Shown here: positions 39,848 to 61,662 of the stretch, piece by piece | Position numbering within the stretch: the stretch's first letter is position 1 | Layout of the letters: every line of letters starts with the position of its first letter | Assembly (NCBI GenBank): GCA_964035545.1 | Contig: OZ037765.1 | Coordinates: 2,083,001-2,147,000 of the forward strand | Length of the DNA stretch: 64,000 nt | From: Bugula neritina | Taxonomy: Eukaryota > Bryozoa > Gymnolaemata > Cheilostomatida > Bugulidae | Reading direction: 5' to 3' | Made by a program: the position numbers and the translations under genes | The notes under the pieces: generated by a model | Seen by the model: the letters and a program-made list of their open reading frames with translations, nothing else | Databases searched by the model: none | Told to the model about the DNA's origin: nothing

Positions 39848-40153
39848 TATACACAAATTTGAGTTCTAATCTCCCCTCTACCTCTAGTATAAGTATCACC
39901 ACTTTAACTGTAGTATGGCTATCGTGAGCTCAGCTTGTTCAATGAACGTCTTCAACTCACCTCACTTGAAGCTGCTCATGTATTATTTTGTTACACTTAA
40001 AACAATGTTTGTATTGGTAATTTCCATGGGACTGAAATCTGTTTACTTTTCAAGGATTGCTGCAACATGATGTATGTTTTACTCCCTTTGCTTTGGAACT
40101 CAGCATACATATCTCAATCCTATGTTTCTGGTCTTCCGTGACTGCTATTTGAG

Positions 40154-40679
40154 GACTGATCATTGTTCCGAAGGCCCATTGCTCCGGAGGTTCATTAGTC
40201 CGAAATTATTTGCCTAGTACGCACAAACTGAAACAAGTTGTTATTCAAATTACACCATATATTATTATTTAATAGAAGTAGAATAGCTTTCAAAATCATT
40301 GATACTATTGCACAGCTTTTTTATAATTAGACTCTACTATGCCATATGAATGGAAATTTATAAATAAAGCTTTCTTTGCCATCATAATTGCATGAATATA
40401 TACTGAGCTTAATGCAATTTGGAATTTATGCTGAATATTTAATGCCAAATTATAATTTTTTCTGACCAATAATGCAAAAACTAAAAAGCTCAAAAATAGA
40501 AATAAAGCACTATAGCAAAGAATTGTTCAAGTAAAAACATTTCATTACCTTTTTGACCAATTACAATACAATACATATAGGCCTACAAAACAAAACCAAT
40601 AACAGTTTTATTTTATTAAGCAACTACATTTGGAGCAATGGACCTTCGGACTAATGGGCCTTTGGAATATGGACTAGTC
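40154..40679. mobile_element. MITE-like element with about 50-base inverted ends
   Basis: The left end reads GACTGATCATTGTTCCGAAG then GCCCATTGCTCCGGAGGTTC. The reverse complement of the right end reads GACTAGTCCATATTCCAAAG then GCCCATTAGTCCGAAGGTCC. These align over about 50 bases with scattered changes. The roughly 430 bases between are AT-rich and have no coding capacity, so this would be a non-autonomous DNA transposon. I could not settle the target-site duplication. Confidence 0.6.
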
Positions 40680-41344
40680 ACCACCAATTTAACATGACAG
40701 AGAAAGCAAATAGGGCGGAATTTATATTTTGTCAATTTTGAAGCTGTGACCCACACACATGTGGAATAGTATTATATAATAATATATAATAGAATTGATA
40801 CTGTAATATATATAATACGTGCACAGCTCATGTTTAGATAAAAGTTTTTTTTTACAGTTGAATATAATAAATTTCGAAGATGCCATGAAATGGGATTTAT
40901 ACCACTAATCACCTCATATAAATTTTTTATGTTGGCAAGCTACATGCAATTTTCGGTGTATATTTTTACAAAATCATCAATTACAAATAAAAATAATCTT
41001 ATTAATATATTATCCTATCAATGCTCAGACTTTTATAGCAAATTCAACACATTTCTAATAAATTACCGTTTGAGTTTGAGTGACATTTTAAAAGCATAAC
41101 ACTAAGTAGTTAGCAACATATATTTTATAGGAAGCAACTCCTGAATTAAATTACTTATTGTAAAAATAATGCAATAATTATTCCAAACAATCACAACAAC
41201 CATTGTATTATAAATAGAAATATATACAGCAATAAGTGTAGACGTTAATTGTAATAATGGGACACTAAATTTTCTTATACGGTTGTACATTTTTCCTAAC
41301 AATCAAACTATTGCTGTAATTAATAGATTATTAAGTTAAACAAA

Positions 41345-43022
41345 ATGGAGGTACTAAATGATATTTATTATTTCAGTATCCCTTTACTGCAAACTATATG
41401 CGTATTTTTATTGCCTTTTTTCATCTTCTGGTTGATTGGGAAAATTGGCGCTGCAGATAGCTTTTTAGGCTTGTAAGTTGGTTTGAATATATACAATCAA
41501 ATAGTTGAATTCAAGAGGTTTTATAGTTTCAGTTGATAGATGCTGCATTGGGTTGGAATATTGCAATAGTTGTTAGTGACACTGGAAAGGGCAACAGTAA
41601 AGAAATTGTTTTTCCTAATTTTTTGAAGCTCCTAAGCCATGCACTTTTAGTACGTCACAGTTCATTTAGCATATCTTTCAATTAAACTCACCTTTAGGTT
41701 TAAAAGTCTCCATTATTGTAAGAAGCCTTCATAATTGGAAGAATTTTTAAGCAGGCTGAGCCTCTGACCATGCTGGCAGCATGTACTGAGGGCTTTTACT
41801 GTAACTCAGGAATAATTGTAACCATATGCTCTTCCTGAAATCACCAGTGATTAGGGCATGAACCCCACGATGTGCGTCAACATAGACCTTATCTACTAGG
41901 CTACAGCTGCTTCTTTCATCTATTAATATAATATTTTAGATTGTTTTGAAACTTGTATAGTCTTTCAATTATCTGTTGCTGTATGTTTACCTGTAAAAAT
42001 ATACTAAGCCAACATGTAACTTTGCAACTTGAAGTAAGCAGATATAAGCCAAGTCTAAATTTAATACACTTTTAGATGAGCAAGTTCTGGATAGACAGAG
42101 GTCGATAGTGATGAGGTGGAGCAAGAAGGAGCGAAATGGGGCAGAAGATCTGGCTGTTACGAAAGAAAAGCCCAAGCATGGAAAAGACGAGATGGCAGGA
42201 GATGCGGTGGTGAAGGAAAATCATAAGTTTGAGGAAAGAGAAGAGAATTTGACAGAGAAATTTTGCCCATCGAATAAGTGAGAATTGATTGAGAAGAAAC
42301 CAAGAGAGGGGGGAGGGTGATGAAATTGCAACTGAGATGAAAATTTTTGAGAATGACAATAAAGCTAAGCTAGAAGATGTGCCTGATGAGAATGGAGAGA
42401 GTCACAAGATCTCAATGAAAGGGGAAGTTGATGAAATTGAAGAAGTCAAGGATATAAATGAAGTTTCAAACATGGAGAAAAGTGGACCGATGACAGAAGG
42501 ATCAGATGAGGAAAATGGCAGAAGAATGGTAGTAAAGGTAAAAATTGCTCATGAGATTGTGGAGAAAGAACAAAACAACGGAGTAACTGTGATGTCATAA
42601 TAATATCTTAATGAATATAAGAAAGAAGTTCCTGTTGAGAAGGCAATAACTGAAGAAGGTGATAGCAAGGATTTGGAAAAAAATATTAAAAGTGAGAAAG
42701 GCAAGAAAAGTGATGAAAAGACAATGATAGCCAATGAAAATGGATTGGTAAAAGCTGGAGAGGAAATTTATACTAATGGATATAATAATGGGGAGTTAGT
42801 GTTGACAATACATCTATAAACTTATATCTCCTTTACGTAGCATCTCAAGATTAAATAGCATCTTGTTGTATTATGCTTGACCTGTGCTGTCTGAAGTATG
42901 ACGTACTATAAGCAGTCCTCTCTCTTGTAGAAGAAAGAGTGGCAAGAGAAGACAACTCTAGAAGCAGCAGGCTGAGGAAGTTTTTGCAAAGGACGTGCTG
43001 CTGTGCACCAGAGAGTGACTAA
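41345..43022 (+). pseudogene. Single-pass membrane protein gene, possibly broken
   Basis: Exon 1 (41345-41472) encodes MEVLNDIYYFSI followed by a strong membrane helix (LLQTICVFLLPFFIFWLIG), then a GTAAGTTGG donor in phase 2. From 42076 the DNA has Glu/Lys-rich coding texture, but in pieces. Frame A runs to TGA at 42279 (RSIVMRWSKKERNGAEDLAV). Frame B is open from 42289 to TAA TAA at 42598-42603. It then continues in the same frame to 42819 (KKEVPVEKAITEEGDSKDL). A last exon from 42931 ends LRKFLQRTCCCAPESD with TAA at 43020-43022 and is followed by AATAAA at 43121. The join from exon 1 to frame A works only with a weak acceptor at 42094. It may be a decaying gene, an allele with frameshifts, or a gene whose introns I cannot resolve. 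Product unknown. Confidence 0.4.
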
Positions 43023-43408
43023 TTAAATTTTTCTGTGTATCAATATATATGTGTGGGTTTGTGTTAGTATATAATTTGATGATCCTATAATATGTAGTGT
43101 TATACATTCATTATGATGTTAATAAATGTTTAAATTGGCGATAACACTATTTTTACTTGAAAAGAAAATCATTTCCTTTATCAGAAATGAGTGATATATG
43201 ATAGGAAAGCTTAATTTTCCATGTCTCTACTTATGCTGTGATACGGTGAATAAGATCATATTCTAAACCTTCTTAACAAATTAGTACATAGCATACATGT
43301 ATAAACATACAAATTGAATAAAAAAGCTTAAGTATTTAGCATGAAATAAAGAAACAATTGCATGTAAGATACTATAAAGCATTATGAGTTACCAGTAGCT
43401 ACAATAAA

Positions 43409-43500
43409 AACAAGCAAAAAATTTGCAGACATCTCATTTGGAAAAACAACATCTATATGTTGTTTTTCCAAATAAGATTTCTACAAATGTTTTGCTTTTT
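43409..43500. repeat. Foldback element, about 42-base arms
   Basis: CATTTGGAAAAACAACAT, a short centre, then ATGTTGTTTTTCCAAATA. The match extends outward (AAGCAAAAAATTTGCAGACA against the complement of TTCTACAAATGTTTTGCTTT). Just downstream of the AATAAA at 43121, upstream of AFG3L2. Confidence 0.75.
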
Positions 43501-43832
43501 CTATTTTAATAGTCACATGGGTGCCTAAATGATATCATTGTAGGCTACATCTTTCATGACTTAGCTTATTTGGAGTCTCATTAGGATAACTACCAAAAGT
43601 TCATAAAGTTTAATCCGGGAGTTGTCATTTCTTGTCACGTTGCATAACACTTTTTTGCGAGAAGACAACCAACATAAACTTTGCTTAAAGACTCACCCGG
43701 GAGGATATTTGGCTAGCTGACAGTCCAGGTAGCGTCACATACATAAGCAACGCCTAACGTTTCAACGACCTGGTGCTAGTCAAGCTGCTTACTACGTGTA
43801 GCGAGCCCGTTTACAGCATTTGTTGCATCACC

Positions 43833-54946
<11,114 letters not shown>

Positions 54947-55814
54947 TTGCAGAGATCAATTCTTGTTGAGACTTGCAAATTTATTGAGCACACAACTCCT
55001 TAATTGTGCTGAACTATCTAGACCTGTTGCGGATAGACTTGTTCAAGAATTTCTATTTATGAAACCATGATGACTGGTTCAATCTTAGGCATGAATACCA
55101 TACATGTAATATAATGTCGTGCCAGTTTATACTGAATTTATGTATTATTTATAAAAAATCTAAAAATTTGAATTTGGTCAGTTCCATCATTATGGCTAGG
55201 TTGTGTTCTCGTTGTTGACTATTGTGTGTACAAGACTGTACAAGTGTAAATAGCAACTTTTGAAGCATGATTTCTCTTGTCTTTACACAACCTTCCATCA
55301 GGTGCATGTAAAACAGAAATGAGGATTTTTTAATCGAAAATCCAAACTCGGGTCTCAAGTTGTTCAACAATATGAAACTGTAGTCTGGTTGAACCATGGA
55401 CACATTGTATCATATTACCTCAGTTTTAAAGACTCGGTCTATCAGAATAGAGAGCACACTCTACTCTGTGATAAGCAGTCCCATTCATGATGTTTGGTAA
55501 CTGGCGATTTATCTAAGTCAGATTTTGCAAACATCCAACAAGCCTTTGCACCAGATACTATTGTAAAGGGTGCTGTTTCCCGCCATCTTCTACTTTTTCT
55601 ACCGAATGAAACTAATGCACTTGTAGTTGGCATTTATATGCAAGTGGCCATAATCAACTGTCATGTATACCCAGTGAAGGCACACAAAGAAAATATAAAA
55701 TGAGAGTTCCATAAATTCCATTACCTTCATTTATTAATATGAAAATAGTTTTATCATTCTGGCTAACATTGAATGAGTATAAAAATAATAGCCTAGCATA
55801 TGAATCTGAGGCTA
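54947..55814. other. Convergent 3' flanks of AFG3L2 and TCF25
   Basis: No gene supported. No canonical AATAAA was seen directly after the AFG3L2 stop. TTTATT at 55730-55735 (AATAAA on -) is a likely TCF25 poly(A) signal. The stretch 55494-55700 is open on + for 69 codons (DLSKSDFANIQQAFAPD) but has no supporting splice sites or family match. Confidence 0.5.
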
Positions 55815-58800
55815 TCAGTCCCACTCATCATGGGGAGGCAACTGAGCGTCCTCGTCATCTCTCTCTGGTCCCACCAGTTCTATGTTATTCAGAAGTTCTC
55901 TGACAGCGTTTATGAGTCCAGCACCCGCCCTTCTCAGGTTGCCGGCACCGCCAACAGCACCATCTAATTCCACCTCTTCATCTTCAGCCATCAGTGCCTG
56001 GAACATCACAGCAACTGAATGTACAGTGTACAATACCATGTGGTCTTCCAGTTCAACTGAAACTTGTGACTGTACTTTGTGCAATGATTCGATACATATG
56101 AAAACCGTGAAATAGACTAATGTGAATTCAACCAAAACTTGTGGCACAAAACATACACGATGTGAACTCCTTATATCAAATAAATTTACCAAACAGTGAC
56201 AGTGTAAATAGATATAAAGTTGAAAGATAAGAATGTAGACCCAGAGGTGATAACTCACATTAACGTCAAAGTTGGGGCGGAGGGAGTTGATAAATGCACT
56301 GAGGAATCCCTGGTTGCTAACTGCTCTGACTCTATTGGACTGTCTGTCATATGACCTGACAGTATCAGCGGGCGGTAGCGGGTCGTAACTCAATATAGAC
56401 GATGATGTCACTTCCTGTAAACATATCGCTGCAATCAGTATCTAGTAGAGTAGAGCGAGAATAAAAATGTATATCAAAGTAAAACAAGTATTCTAGAGGA
56501 ATAATTCTATAAGCAGCGCCGAGTTGGAGGTGACTGAGTGCAGTAGTTAGGGGTCCTCGAGTTTCAAGTTCATTGAAACTCGAAACTCCAGAGCCCGACA
56601 AATTATTGCACTCAGTCACCTCCAACTTGAAGCTGCTTATAGAACGATTCATTTTAGAGAGCCAGAAACTTGCACAAAGGTCAATAGCTGTGATATAAGT
56701 TAAAGTTTCTGTGTCTTACAATGTTCCTTTTTGTGGACAATACTTTCAGCTGATAAACTGGCGCTTTATTCATGCTGAGAGATATACACAGGGCATATGC
56801 ACTAGGAAGATACACTAGGGCTATAAATGTACTTGGGTGTGCACACAATAGATTAGCACAGTATACAGAAATACGGTGTGTGATACAGGAGAGAAAAGTT
56901 ACCTGCGGCAGGTCGGCTATTGCTTTCTTATTATCTGACATGAGAAGATGTCGACAGACATTAGGAGGGGCAACTCCTCTGTATATGGAGTAACCTCTAC
57001 TTGTTAGCTGATTAAACCTTCAAATATATTATATTATATTATATTACTTACAAATACAGCAGCTGTAAATAAATGATGTATGGGATATGTGGGCAATATA
57101 CAATATACAGAGGTGGTTTTCAGCTTTAACACTTATTACCAATATATATGTGCAGTTTTTCATCATTGTAATGCTGTAAAGCTAAAGGGCTCTAACATAT
57201 ATTAATAAAACCGGCCAATAGCTAAATGTGTCGCAAGAGAAATATATGCAAGTTACAGTGGAAAGGCAAGATCTTACCTTTCAGGGTTGGACTCGCCAAT
57301 CTCACAGCATTTCTTTACATTCGCTTCAAGCCACTCGATACATTCTGGAGCTTTCCAGCAGGATCCTGTGCGGCCAACATACAGGTGTACGAGTTGGCGA
57401 AGAGAAGCCGGCTGCCTGTAAAGTAAAACTTTTTAATATACTTGTGTGATAATGAGAATACTGCTAACGTAGATATCAAGTATAGTGAGTTTCTCCTTCA
57501 CTTTTGTCTGTATTTTAAAGGTATAAAAACGTTCAAAGGTTGAGAAATTTCTTTTAGTAGAAAAAATGAAATTTACTGAAAGCATAAAGAAATGTGTATT
57601 AGAAAATATAATCCATGCAATAGAAAACAAAAGACGTACACACCCTAGCTCATTGCTATATGACAGAGAGGTTAGCAGACGTACACACCCTAGCTCACTG
57701 CTATATAATAGAGAAGTTAGCAGACGTACACACCCTAGCTCATTGCTATGTGATAGAGAGGTTAGCAGACGTACACCAACACTCACCGCTGCTGCTTGTG
57801 TTCACCGAAATGTTTATTGATGGATTTATCCGCCTCCGTGTTTACTCCGCACTCTTCTAGTAGAGGCTGTAGCAGCCCCGGGAACATCATCAGTGACTCT
57901 TGCAACTAAAAGGTACAAATATGAGAATAAAATAACAGCTTAAAAAGTTATCAAATGCTTTGCTAGTACCATTTAAAGCCAATTGAATTCTTATAGCAGT
58001 ATATTATCAGTATTATAGCAAGTTGGTAGCAGCATCATAGTGATATAATATAGCAGTCAAAGCATCCACACTTAGCATAGCAGAAGAAGCTAAAGTAGCA
58101 GGTAATATTCAGACTACCATTTCATCAGCACCAGTTCTCTGAGGAGTGTCGGGTTGACTGGTGTGAAACATTGCCAGGGGAACAGAAAAGGCAAAGTTGG
58201 GAAGAATACGAAGATTTCGCGAGTCTTTCCAAAGCGTATAAAGCTGTATGAGATATGTGTACTCGTCACTTCTCAGGGAGTAGAAATCTATAAACAAGAG
58301 AGCGCAGAGTGGGTCGGTCTCGGGGTCCAGCCTACAACAGCAATAAACCTAAGGCTATATTTTCACTCTAACTAACGTCATCATAACAAACTAAGTAACA
58401 GTAACAAAATAGCTTTGAGTGTGAGAACATTTCGACCGTATTTATCATTTATTTAAGTAGAAAAATTTTTGCAATACCCACACAGTAACAAACTGATAAA
58501 GTAGCGATGAGATATTACATCCACTTTAACTAAAGCAAACTTGAGATGCTGTGTTTGACCAGTAAACATATTTATTGACGGGGAGTTACCATGGAAATAT
58601 GACGTACAAATCACACTACATAAATAGCCTGCTTACCCTAGTAGAAGTTTGCAGTACTCCAGTGACGTCCTGTAACAACCCCTATTTCCAACATTTATCA
58701 GATGTCTGAACAGAGCTAAGAAAAATCCTCTAAAATAACGAAGACGGTGAAAATTATTGTCAAAAGAAAAGACAATTTGGATTATTTCTAAGAAATTTAT

Positions 58801-61662
58801 TTAAAAACTGATGAAACAGATTTACCAACACGTTCTGCTATTTTAGATATTGGTAAAACATCATTATATAACAGGAGTGGATAACTTTTGAGATAAACAC
58901 TTTAGTGTTAGTAACTCATGCTATTGCACTTTTTTGTGTATAAAACACAAAGAAAAAGTTTGGGTGTTTACGAAGTTTACGTTATGAAAGTTACTTTAAT
59001 ATCTGTCTCAATGCTGATACCCCGATGTTTCATCCAGTTGCATACATGTTGAATAATTAACAAGTCAACACTATAAGCATGACAATGTTGAAGAAACTCT
59101 ACTAAGTTAACCTACCTGTTTTCCCATACCTTGTACTTGAGTAAACACTTCCCAGTTGTCATATTGAACAATGGGTGGAAAGACGACTCAAACGCATACA
59201 GAGCTCTTTCTGCAGAGGAAACAAAACAGTCATAAAACAAAGCAAGTAGCCATGGTAATAATATAGACAAACACACTAACCAATGAGCAAGCCGTAACAA
59301 TAGTAACAACATGCTAACCAATCAAGAGGCAGTAACCAAAGTGACAACATACTAACCAATGAGCAAGCAGTAACCATGGTAACAACATACTAACCTATAA
59401 GCTCTGCTGCCATTTGAGGGTCTTCAGACATTCGACATACTTCACTTAACTGTAGTAGTGTGTCAATGTGGTATGCATGTAGCTGTAGTACTGCCTAGTA
59501 ACAAACAGTAACCATGGTAACGGAAGTGTCATAGTATATATAACAGTAATGCGTAGCTACAATGTAGAATTTACTACAAACAGTTAGTATACTGTACCAT
59601 AAGATTTTCTGGGGCCATGGAGTCCACCGCATCCCAGAACTTGTTTTGTATTTTTTGATATTCAGATTTGTGTTCAATTTGAAACACCTGGCACTCCCCT
59701 TCCCGGCCAACTAAGTTCATCTCAAAACCTGGCAGTTGTATGAAATAATTAGAAAAATGAAGGGTTCATATTAGAAGAAAAATATAACTACAACCCTTAT
59801 AACCATAGAAGCACTGCCAACTGCACCAGAGAGCTCAAATCGAAACAAGAAAAAACATTATAGTTTTGAAAATAAGCCTTACACATATAGAGGCTTCACT
59901 AAATAATAGTAGGGACGGCAGCTTTTAAGCATCAAGTGGCCAATTAACTCAAATTTGATAACTTAAAAAACGTTATTTTTTTCAATAATCACTCAATTTT
60001 TTAAATTAAAAATAGCAGTAAATATCTTGGAAGCACACAAAAATTACATGTTCACATGCATATGAAAAACCACCTGTTTTAGTGACAGGATGCCAGCCTG
60101 GATCAGGTGTGACAAGGTGCACTGTCTTCTTGTATGTTTTATGGGTTTGTCTTCTCCTGAAAGGGAAATGATAGGCAACTAGCAAATAATTGTGAAGACA
60201 TGAGTTCACATGCGACACATTTTTGCAATAATGAAAACTGTAATGAACAACTTCCAAATCAAAAAAGAACACAACTCAACGTAAATACAAAGACATGACA
60301 AGTTTTTATCTTTTTTACTTCCAAAAATAAAGACAGAACTGTCCAAATATGCAATTCTAGTGTTTAACATTTCATCAGTGTCACATAATGTTAATTAGAA
60401 ATGACATTTGATAAGCTTTTAATAAGACACGTAAGCTAGTGACATCATATGAAAAGGTTTGATGGGAGGAACTCCTATAGAATAGTACCTGGAATTTTCA
60501 CCAACAACTTTCTGGCCAAACTTCTTTTTCATCTCATTCTCAGGGTTGAGGTTCTTGAGTTGAATGCTGAGAGGGTCAAAAGAGTCGCCAGCCCGAGAAA
60601 TGGCAGGCGTAAGGGTGGGTGGGAGAGAGCCCGCACTGGCTAGCAACTCATCTATGTCTTCTTCAACTAATTTCTGTAAAACAAAGTATCTAAAACATCA
60701 AAGAATTATGTAAACATGAGTGCACATTCACTATGCTTTAAACTACAGTTAACACTCACTTCTTACTCACTATGCACTACCATAGCACTGACTAGCTGCA
60801 TTGATATTATTACATAAAAGCAAATGCTTTCCACATGTAGCCCTGAAATTAATTTCTTGAAAGTAAAACTCAAAAGTAAATTATTTCCGTTAAATACATG
60901 ATATTAAATAATAGCTGATAAATAATAAAAGGTGTATTTGTATTGAAGCTAAAATTCTTGTGTAGAATACCTTATTTCGTTTATTTTTCTTCTTATTTTT
61001 CTTTTTCTTAGTTGATTTTGATGCATTAGGCATAATTTCTTGAACAGCTTCGTCATTTCCACTACTCAGTTCCTCATCTTCCTGAATAGAATATGTGCAA
61101 ATTTTGAGCCTTGTAGATAATAACGCTGTGATCAAGCAATATTACTACATTTCCAGTTAGAATAAACCCTTGTCCGAATTACATCGAATTAAAAACTATG
61201 AATGGCAGTTGCTTCCTCTCAAAAAAGACAATTTCAATCTTGCCAATCATTAACGCAACCTGTGTCACTAGCTGATACTTTGAAAACGTAGTAAATGAGC
61301 TACTCTAATAGTTTATACGAGCTTTTCATAAAATAATCCCAGCAAACACTACAAAACACTGTTGACTACTTAAAAACAAAATCCACGTGGCAATTATAAT
61401 GCAATTTCATTATATGCCCTGATATGACAGTAAACTATAAGATTATGTTTCATAAGTAACTCTGAAAACAATGTCTAACCAGAACTAAAGAAAACAGGTT
61501 CTGTTTTTTTGGGGTAGAAATAAATTCTCCATCACTTCTGTCTTCATCTTCTGAACTATTTGCACCTGAATTGGTTTTACGAGCCTTTGTTGACGTTAAA
61601 GACTTTTCAATAATTGACAGATCATCTTTTCCGTGCAGTTTCTTCAATGCACGAGATGACAT
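55815..61662 (-). CDS. TCF25: TCF25 / NULP1 (complete, 14 coding exons, 627 aa)
   Basis: Exons: 61480-61662, 60971-61081, 60489-60673, 60074-60156, 59598-59728, 59395-59494, 59116-59209, 58637-58729, 58118-58331, 57787-57905, 57278-57415, 56903-56996, 56259-56414, 55815-55997. Total 1884 nt, phases agree. It starts MSSRALKKLHGK, as TCF25 proteins do. An acidic segment and a KKKKNKKKNK basic stretch follow. The conserved body includes EYQKIQNKFWDAVDSMAPEN, HIDTLLQLSEVCR, ERALYAFESSFHPLFN, RNLRILPNFAFSVPLAMF and SYDPLPPADTVRSY. It ends HDEWD, matching the acidic ...EWD end of the human protein (676 aa). In yeast and animals the family (Rqc1/TCF25) is part of the ribosome quality control complex, working with the Listerin E3 ligase on stalled 60S subunits; older work described a transcription repressor. 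Role here inferred from the family. Confidence 0.95.
56505..56643. repeat. Foldback element with outer and inner arms (TCF25 intron 12)
   Basis: Outer arms TTCTATAAGCAGC...GCTGCTTATAGAA, then TTGGAGGTGACTGAGTGCA against TGCACTCAGTCACCTCCAA, and an inner hairpin GAGTTTCAAGTTCATTGAAACTC. Total about 139 bases, MITE-like, no target duplication resolved. Confidence 0.8.
57636..57786 (-). repeat. 45-base repeat running up to the TCF25 exon 10 donor
   Basis: Three copies of AGACGTACACACCCTAGCTC plus ATTGCTATATGACAGAGAGG plus TTAGC. On the - strand the donor GTGAGTGTTGGTGTACGTCT resembles the repeat phase ATGAGCTAGGGTGTGTACGT, so the donor lies within a diverged copy. Confidence 0.8.
59266..59394 (-). 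repeat. About 42-base repeat starting at the TCF25 exon 6 donor
   Basis: On the - strand exon 6 ends CTTATAG|GTTAGTATGTTGTTACCATG. The next units begin TTGGTTAGTATGTTGTCAC, TTGGTTAGCATGTTGTTAC and TTGGTTAGTGTG. The donor GTTAGT is therefore repeated about three times downstream, at near-regular spacing. Confidence 0.85.

Noticed and set aside
42072-42359. 95-codon open frame on -
   Set aside because: Antisense of the Glu/Lys-rich + strand segment; Leu/Phe-rich composition is the expected complement of such sequence.
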